In this document: piece by piece, positions 51,803 through 58,081 of the stretch
Numbering within the stretch: position 1 is the first letter of the stretch
Layout of the letters: each line of letters starts with the position of its first letter
Source: Akkermansia muciniphila
GTDB taxonomy: Bacteria > Verrucomicrobiota > Verrucomicrobiia > Verrucomicrobiales > Akkermansiaceae
Direction of reading: 5' to 3'
Assembly: GCF_018709685.1 (NCBI RefSeq)
Contig: NZ_JABDHQ010000015.1
Location: forward strand, 1 to 58,081
Length of the DNA stretch: 58,081 nucleotides
Translations under genes and position numbers: made by a program
The notes under the pieces: model-generated
Told to the model about the DNA's origin: nothing
The model's input: only the letters and a program-made list of their open reading frames with translations
The model's database searches: none

Positions 51803-52570
51803 TTAGTAGGCCAGGCCTTCCTTAGTGTTGGCCACGATGAAGTCGCGGTTGAGGCGGGCGATGTTGTCCACGCTCACGCCCTTGGGGCAGGCGGCTTCGC
51901 ATTCATACTGGTTCGTGCAGTTGCCGAAGCCTTCCGCTTCCATCTGCTTCATCATGGACAGGACGCGCTTGGTGCGTTCCGGCTGTCCCTGCGGCAGCAG
52001 ATTGAGGTGGGCGATCTTGGCGGACGTGAACAGCATGGCGGAGGCGTTCTTGCAGGAGGCCACGCAGGCGCCGCAGCCGATGCAGGCGGCGGCGTCAAAG
52101 GCGGCTTCCGCCTTCACTTTTTCCACGGCGATGTTGTTGGCGTTCGGCGCGGAGCCGGTGCGCACGTCAATGTAGCCGCCGGCGGCGATGATGCGGTCCA
52201 GGGCGGAGCGGTCCACCATGAGGTCCCGCAGGATTGGGAAGGCCTTCGCGCGGAAGGGTTCGATCCAGACGGTATCGCCGTCCTTGAATTTGCGCATGTG
52301 GAGCTGGCAGGTGGTCACCTGGCGTTCCGGGCCGTGGGGGATGCCGTTGATCGTCAGGGAGCACATGCCGCAGATGCCTTCCCGGCAGTCATGGTCAAAG
52401 TGGATCGGCTCCTTGCCTTCCTTGACCAGGCCTTCATTGACGATGTCCAGCATTTCCAGGAAGGAGGCGTCTTCCGGAATGTCCTTGGCGGCATAAGTCT
52501 CAATGCGGCCCTTGGCTTCCCGGTTTTCCTGGCGCCAGACCTTGAGAGTGAGATTGAGTGTTTTAGCCAT
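51803..52570 (-). CDS. sdhB: Succinate dehydrogenase/fumarate reductase iron-sulfur subunit
   Basis: The 255-residue protein wires electrons between the flavoprotein and the cytochrome b subunit. C62, C67, C70 and C88 bind [2Fe-2S]; [12 protein letters not shown] and [14 protein letters not shown] are the [4Fe-4S] and [3Fe-4S] sites. This layout is that of B-type enzymes of Bacteroides and Wolinella. Last gene of sdhC-sdhA-sdhB, 40 bases after sdhA. In a fermenting anaerobe the complex probably works as fumarate reductase. Confidence 0.95.
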   Translation of the reverse strand: MAKTLNLTLKVWRQENREAKGRIETYAAKDIPEDASFLEMLDIVNEGLVKEGKEPIHFDHDCREGICGMCSLTINGIPHGPERQVTTCQLHMRKFKDGDTVWIEPFRAKAFPILRDLMVDRSALDRIIAAGGYIDVRTGSAPNANNIAVEKVKAEAAFDAAACIGCGACVASCKNASAMLFTSAKIAHLNLLPQGQPERTKRVLSMMKQMEAEGFGNCTNQYECEAACPKGVSVDNIARLNRDFIVANTKEGLAY

Positions 52571-52610
52571 GTTATGATCTTTCTTTTACGTGTTGGTGTA
52601 TTGGCTATCT

Positions 52611-54569
<1,959 letters not shown>

Positions 54570-54590
54570 GACTTTGAGAGGAGTTGATGG

Positions 54591-55292
54591 TTATTTGATG
54601 ACGCCCAGAAGAACCGCGACCGGCACGGAAATGAAGCCCAGGCAGATCACTGCGCCGTACGCGATGGCGAGAAAGTTGTAGAAGGGCCGGATTTTGCGGG
54701 AATCAACGCCCACCGTCTGGAAGATGGACTGCACGCCGTGGCGCAGGTGGCTGAACAGCATCAGGATGGCCAGGATGTAGAACGCGGAGCACCATACATT
54801 GGAGAACCCGGCCACAATCATCTTGTACACGTCAAAGGTTTCCACCTTGCCGTCGGAAATGAAGGCGGTGTACTGGGAGGGGTCATAACCCACGCGCAGG
54901 GTGTACTGGTACAGGTGGTAGATCAGGAACACCAGGATAGTCAGGCCGGTGTAGATCATGTAGCGGGAGGAGAGCGTAGCCTTGATCGTGTTCTTGAACA
55001 CGTAGGGTTCGCGGGCGGCGTGGTTTTCCAGCTTCAGCTGGATGGTCAGCCAGATGTGGATGATGAAGATCACCGCAAGGCCCAGGCGGATGCCCCAGAG
55101 GGCGGCTTCCGGCATGGAGTGCAGGCCGTGGGCGTAAGTGTTGATCCATTCAGGTCCCCCGAAGATGAGAAGGTTGCCTGCCAGGTGTCCCGCAAGGAAC
55201 AAGACCAAACATAACCCCGTCAGCGCCACAATGATTTTGCGGCCGATGGAGGATGTCACGAATGTACATATGGTTTTTACTAGTGCATTCAT
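54591..55292 (-). CDS. sdhC: Succinate dehydrogenase/fumarate reductase cytochrome b subunit
   Basis: The 233-residue membrane protein from MNALVKTICTFVTSSIGRKI has five hydrophobic segments and histidines in FLAGHLAGN, IFIIHIWLTI, FLIYHLYQ and MLFSHLRHG that fit two haems of a B-type enzyme. Start at 55292 rather than the longer frame, because the extra N-terminus is not membrane-like. It heads the operon. A perfect 6-bp hairpin (CCGGTT/AACCGG, near 55331-55345) lies in the leader. Confidence 0.9.
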   Translation of the reverse strand: MNALVKTICTFVTSSIGRKIIVALTGLCLVLFLAGHLAGNLLIFGGPEWINTYAHGLHSMPEAALWGIRLGLAVIFIIHIWLTIQLKLENHAAREPYVFKNTIKATLSSRYMIYTGLTILVFLIYHLYQYTLRVGYDPSQYTAFISDGKVETFDVYKMIVAGFSNVWCSAFYILAILMLFSHLRHGVQSIFQTVGVDSRKIRPFYNFLAIAYGAVICLGFISVPVAVLLGVIK

Positions 55293-55407
55293 AGGCGCTC
55301 TAATGAAATAAATGCGTCTCCACAGGATGCCCGGTTCAAAACCGGATGGCAAGCCTCTTCTTGAATTCCCGGCGCTTTTTGGATTTTTGAAAAGGCCCGG
55401 AAAGACA

Positions 55408-55438
55408 TTGCAGTTCACTAGTTTGGAATAGTTATAAT
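55408..55438 (+). promoter_or_regulatory. Candidate promoter of the 55493 gene
   Basis: A perfect TATAAT (55433-55438) follows TTGCAG (55408-55413), but the spacer is 19 bases. It would serve the gene pair at 55493 and 55771. Confidence 0.35.
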
Positions 55439-55492
55439 TTTGTTACCTGTTCCGGCTTGACGCGCCTTTCCGCATGGGCGTATCGTCAGGGC

Positions 55493-55765
55493 ATGAAAAG
55501 GAGTAAGAAAGAAGTGCTGGATGCGGATTTTGCGGCGGCGCGCGCCGGAGTGCTGGATGTGGCCGCGTTCCTGGACCGTGTGGACCGTGGGGAAGGGGAG
55601 GCGGATTTCCGCTTCCGCGCCCTGATGGAGGTGCTCCCGCTCCTGTCCGCGCCCGGTTCCGGCCGCGTGTGCGCCATCCTGGAAGCCCTTTCCTATACGG
55701 ATGACGCCGTGCCGGAAACCGCCGCCGCCAAGGCGGCCTGCGGCGCCCCGAACCTCAACAAATAA
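55493..55765 (+). CDS. Small protein upstream of EboB-like hydrolase, unknown
   Basis: The 90-residue protein from ATG 55493 (MKRSKKEVLDADFAAARAGV) is charged and helical, with GEADFRFRALMEVLPLLSAP and ILEALSYTDDAVPETAAAKA. An upstream start at 55457 is less likely. It ends 5 bases before the EboB-like gene, so it is its operon partner. In ebo clusters EboA, a helical protein, occupies this position, but this product is much shorter and I cannot show homology. Confidence 0.7.
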   Translation: MKRSKKEVLDADFAAARAGVLDVAAFLDRVDRGEGEADFRFRALMEVLPLLSAPGSGRVCAILEALSYTDDAVPETAAAKAACGAPNLNK

Positions 55766-55770
55766 GAATC

Positions 55771-56583
55771 ATGGCTTTCATTGAACCTCACATACACATG
55801 GTGTGCCGCACCACGGACGAATACCGGGCCATGGCGCAGGCGGGCTGCCTGGCGGTAGGGGAGCCGGCGTTCTGGGCCGGCTATGACCGTTCCTCCGCGG
55901 ACGGTTTCCGGGATTACTTCGTGCAGCTTACGGAATGTGAACCGGCCCGGGCCGCCAAGTTCGGCCTGGACCATTACACCTGGCTGTGCATCAACCCCAA
56001 GGAGGCGCAGGACGTGGCCTTTGCCCGGGAGGTGATGCAGCTCATTCCGGAGTTCATTGACCGCCCCAATGTCCTCGGCATCGGGGAGATAGGGCTGAAC
56101 CGGAACACCACCCACGAGATGACTATTTTTGAAGAGCATCTGGACCTGGCCATACGCCTGCACCAGCTTGTCCTGATCCACACCCCCCATCTGGAAGACA
56201 AGCTGAAGGGGACCAGGATGATTCTTTCCGCCCTGAAAAACCGTCCGGAGCTGGACCCGGGCCGCGTGCTGGTGGACCACTGTGAGGAACATACCTTCCC
56301 GCTGGTGAGGGAGGCCGGCTACTGGGCCGGGCTGACCCTTTACCCCACCAGCAAGCTGAATCCCAAGCGGGCGGCGGATATTCTGGAAATATACGGAATG
56401 GACCGTGTCTGGGCCAATTCCGCCGCGGACTGGGGGGATTCCGATCCTCTGGCGCTGACGGCCCTGGCCTGTGAGCTGTATAAACGGGGATTTTCCCGGC
56501 AGGAAGCGGAAAACCTTCTTGTGGGCAATCCGGAAGCGTTCATGGGGCAGTCCCCGAAGTTCCGGAAAGTTTCCTCCCGCTAG
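55771..56583 (+). CDS. TatD-family metal-dependent hydrolase, EboB-like
   Basis: The 270-residue TIM-barrel hydrolase has HIH (7-9) in FIEPHIHMVCRTTDEYRAMA, a metal-site Glu in VLGIGEIGLNRNTTHEM, VLIHTPHLEDKLKGTRM, and VLVDHCEEHTFPLVREAGYW with catalytic His. The sequence closely resembles the EboB subgroup from bacterial ebo clusters, which transport secondary metabolites, and less the DNase-type TatD. Substrate is unknown. Other ebo genes are not in the window. Confidence 0.85.
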   Translation: MAFIEPHIHMVCRTTDEYRAMAQAGCLAVGEPAFWAGYDRSSADGFRDYFVQLTECEPARAAKFGLDHYTWLCINPKEAQDVAFAREVMQLIPEFIDRPNVLGIGEIGLNRNTTHEMTIFEEHLDLAIRLHQLVLIHTPHLEDKLKGTRMILSALKNRPELDPGRVLVDHCEEHTFPLVREAGYWAGLTLYPTSKLNPKRAADILEIYGMDRVWANSAADWGDSDPLALTALACELYKRGFSRQEAENLLVGNPEAFMGQSPKFRKVSSR

Positions 56584-56617
56584 CTCCGTTCATGGCGGGG
56601 GGATGGCGCTGCGGCAC

Positions 56618-56851
56618 CTAATCCCGGTCCGGAAAAAATACGGTGAAGATGGCTCCCAGGATGACGGCGGCGTCATCCAGGAGGCCCAGCCTGTCTACGC
56701 CGGCAAACAGGAATTCGTCCGGAGTCAGGATGTAGGCGGCGGTAAGGATGATCACACATATATTCCGCCTGTTGAAAAAATGCTGTTTTCCTTTTTTGCT
56801 TTTGAGATACCAGAAAAGGCGCAGGAGCAGTTGCTGTTTCTGGAGGTTCAT
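56618..56851 (-). CDS. Small DUF1232-type membrane protein
   Basis: The 77-residue protein has a basic N-terminus and a hydrophobic hairpin: ICVIILTAAYILTPDEFLFA and VDRLGLLDDAAVILGAIFTV. The P-D..G-x-L-D-D pattern is that of the DUF1232 (YkvA-like) family, found in short membrane proteins of unknown function. Convergent with the EboB-like gene, 34 bases away. No Shine-Dalgarno is seen. Confidence 0.68.
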   Translation of the reverse strand: MNLQKQQLLLRLFWYLKSKKGKQHFFNRRNICVIILTAAYILTPDEFLFAGVDRLGLLDDAAVILGAIFTVFFPDRD

Positions 56852-57292
56852 GATTGGGATATGGGGTATGCAGGTTAAAACGTTTCCCCTTTTCAGGCGG
56901 AAGGTGCAGCTTTAAAAGGGCGTTCTTCCCGGAACGGAGCTGCCCGGGCTGTGCCGGTTTGCGCATGGGAGACTGCAGCAAGGATGGGATACGCCGCCTG
57001 CAGAGGGAAGATGGTTTTTCCTGCCTCCGGTTCCGGCTGTTCCAGCGTGGGGAAAAAGGATTTGTGCGGAAGATGGAGCGGCATGGGGGAGCCAGGGAAA
57101 CATTCCCGGCGGGGAAAAGGCCTGGGCAGCGTTTTTCCGGAGGAGGATATTTCTCCCGTGCGGGATTTGGCCAGGGAGGGCAGGGGAAGGTAGCCGCCCC
57201 CGGCAGAGTAGCCGCGCCGCGCGGATGCGGAAAGGGCTGCCCCACGGAGTCGTGAGGCAGCCCTGAAAGAAAAACGGAGGTGCGGTGTGGTT
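56852..57292. other. GC-rich gap without a confident gene
   Basis: Several overlapping frames are open in GC-rich sequence but none shows a signal peptide, known motif or good start, so I leave them unannotated. The only structure I support is the terminator at 57233-57264. Confidence 0.4.
57233..57264 (-). terminator. Terminator after the PEP-CTERM gene
   Basis: AGGGCTGCC (57233-57241) and GGCAGCCCT (57256-57264) pair perfectly with a 14-base loop, 29 bases beyond the stop. The T run on the minus strand is only three bases. Confidence 0.55.
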
Positions 57293-58006
57293 TTATGCCC
57301 TGCGGCGGCGCATCATCAGCGCAGCCAGACCCAGCAGGCCCAGTGTGGCCGTGGCGGGTTCCGGCACGCTGGCGATTTCACTCATCAACTGGCCGATCTG
57401 TTCCTGGGAAAGGGCGGAGTCATGAACATAAAGCTGTTCAATGGCATCGGCCAGCCCGGCGTTAATCAGAATCTGGGTGATGTCCACCCCGCCGAATTTC
57501 AGGCCGCTGGCAGTGTGGTAGGTGTCGCTATTCCCCAAATAAATACGCGTGCCTACATCTCCGGTAACTACGGAAATAGTGAGCTTTCCTTCAGATCCCA
57601 GGGGAGAAGAAGTAGGACCGCCGCTGTAGGCGCCGTTGTTCCATAAGCCCTGGAGGGCGCCGGAGGTATTGATGCCCACGCCCCAGCTCGTGCTGCCGCC
57701 CTTGGCGTTGAACAGGGCCGTGAAAGCGTCCGGGGCGGTGATCCTGGATAAATCCAGAACCATGGTCACGGTCATGTTGTTGCGCGTGTTGCTTTCGGAA
57801 ACGGGCTTGCTGAAGGTCGTGCCGGACATCACCAGATTGCCTCCATCAGTGGTGATGGCGACGGAATCCTTCTGAGTGCCGAAATCCGCCAGGCGTGAGG
57901 CAAAATCGGAATACCCGACAATGGAACTGTCCAGAAGCGTGGTAGCCGCGGTAGCGCTCATGCTCATGCCGGCTGCAAGCATCAAGATGGATAGTATTTT
58001 CTTCAT
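57293..58006 (-). CDS. PEP-CTERM protein with LamG-like domain
   Basis: The 237-residue protein from ATG 58006 (MKKILSILMLAAGMSMSATA, a signal peptide) has a concanavalin/LamG-like body (FTALFNAKGGSTSWGVGINT, LYVHDSALSQEQIGQLM) and the C-terminal VPEPATATLGLLGLAALMMR tag with RRRR. LamG folds bind sugars or other ligands; binding here is unproven. It is exported and sorted by an exosortase that is not in the window. A start 10 codons upstream would break the signal peptide. Confidence 0.9.
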   Translation of the reverse strand: MKKILSILMLAAGMSMSATAATTLLDSSIVGYSDFASRLADFGTQKDSVAITTDGGNLVMSGTTFSKPVSESNTRNNMTVTMVLDLSRITAPDAFTALFNAKGGSTSWGVGINTSGALQGLWNNGAYSGGPTSSPLGSEGKLTISVVTGDVGTRIYLGNSDTYHTASGLKFGGVDITQILINAGLADAIEQLYVHDSALSQEQIGQLMSEIASVPEPATATLGLLGLAALMMRRRRA

Positions 58007-58081
58007 GATCAATGTTCTGGGGTGAATGGTGCGCATTCGCGTGCATAAGCAGGTGCTTCTGCGTAAATAGCTAAATAGCGG

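Noticed and set aside
56673-57245. A 190-codon minus-strand frame in the GC-rich gap near the right end
   Set aside because: Its composition is proline- and alanine-heavy without a motif, and it overlaps the DUF1232 gene in a different frame.

Overview
The window looks like a chromosomal segment of an Akkermansia-type verrucomicrobium. Four secreted proteins end in the same VPEPATA / hydrophobic / RRRR sorting tag that I know from Akkermansia muciniphila. The gene content (nagA, a large secreted sulfatase, galK beside a sodium/sugar symporter, a B-type succinate dehydrogenase/fumarate reductase) fits a mucin-degrading gut anaerobe. Base composition is GC-rich throughout except at the left end. 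Most start codons lack a Shine-Dalgarno sequence. The species assignment is inference from these hallmarks.

Layout. 1-3137 (minus): an AT-richer, probably acquired two-gene cassette made of a TIR-domain protein and a translationally coupled NB-ARC/TPR (NLR-like STAND) protein that runs off the left edge. The two proteins share a short N-terminal Gly/Asn-rich motif. This is the best candidate for a novel immune system here. 3536-7368 (minus): DJ-1 family protein, a catalytically degenerate lipoyl E2-like protein, nagA, a small Cys-motif protein and a secreted cyclophilin. 7525-10345 (minus): an LplT-like MFS transporter and a CstA peptide/pyruvate-type transporter, divergent from two tandem PEP-CTERM proteins (10675-12471) across a region carrying paired palindromes. 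12616-16896: a 1426-residue multidomain sulfatase. 17266-21182 (minus): nusA-infB-rbfA, with a terminator-like hairpin in the nusA leader. 21437-22858: xth and rdgB. 22878-25555 (minus): membrane and DUF2167 proteins and an MnmM-like methyltransferase. 25718-28890: DUF362 protein, a fused membrane polyferredoxin and a small membrane protein. 28913-31095 (minus): GNAT enzyme and secreted protein. 31227-36268: ABCG-type transporter, two envelope proteins of unknown function and an L,D-transpeptidase-like protein. 36743-37405 (minus): RRM RNA-binding protein, divergent from a region with a probable small RNA. 37764-42841: EPS-initiating sugar transferase, then galK and an SSS symporter. 43153-44010: PEP-CTERM protein. 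44073-47024 (minus): UvrD/Rep helicase and fmt. 47224-51280: glycosyltransferase, coaX, acpP, unknown protein, LysM protein, dtd. 51803-55292 (minus): sdhCAB. 55493-56583: small protein and an EboB-like TatD hydrolase. 56618-58006 (minus): DUF1232 protein and a PEP-CTERM protein.

How the genes fit together. The metabolic genes suit mucin use: GlcNAc-6-P deacetylation, galactose uptake and phosphorylation, removal of sulfate from glycans, and fumarate reduction as an electron sink. The surface proteins and the EPS transferase fit an exosortase/PEP-CTERM envelope, although no exosortase gene lies in the window. The rest is mostly housekeeping (translation, DNA repair, cofactors, lipid synthesis). 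Two ~245 bp copies of one dispersed repeat each sit in a gap between convergent genes.
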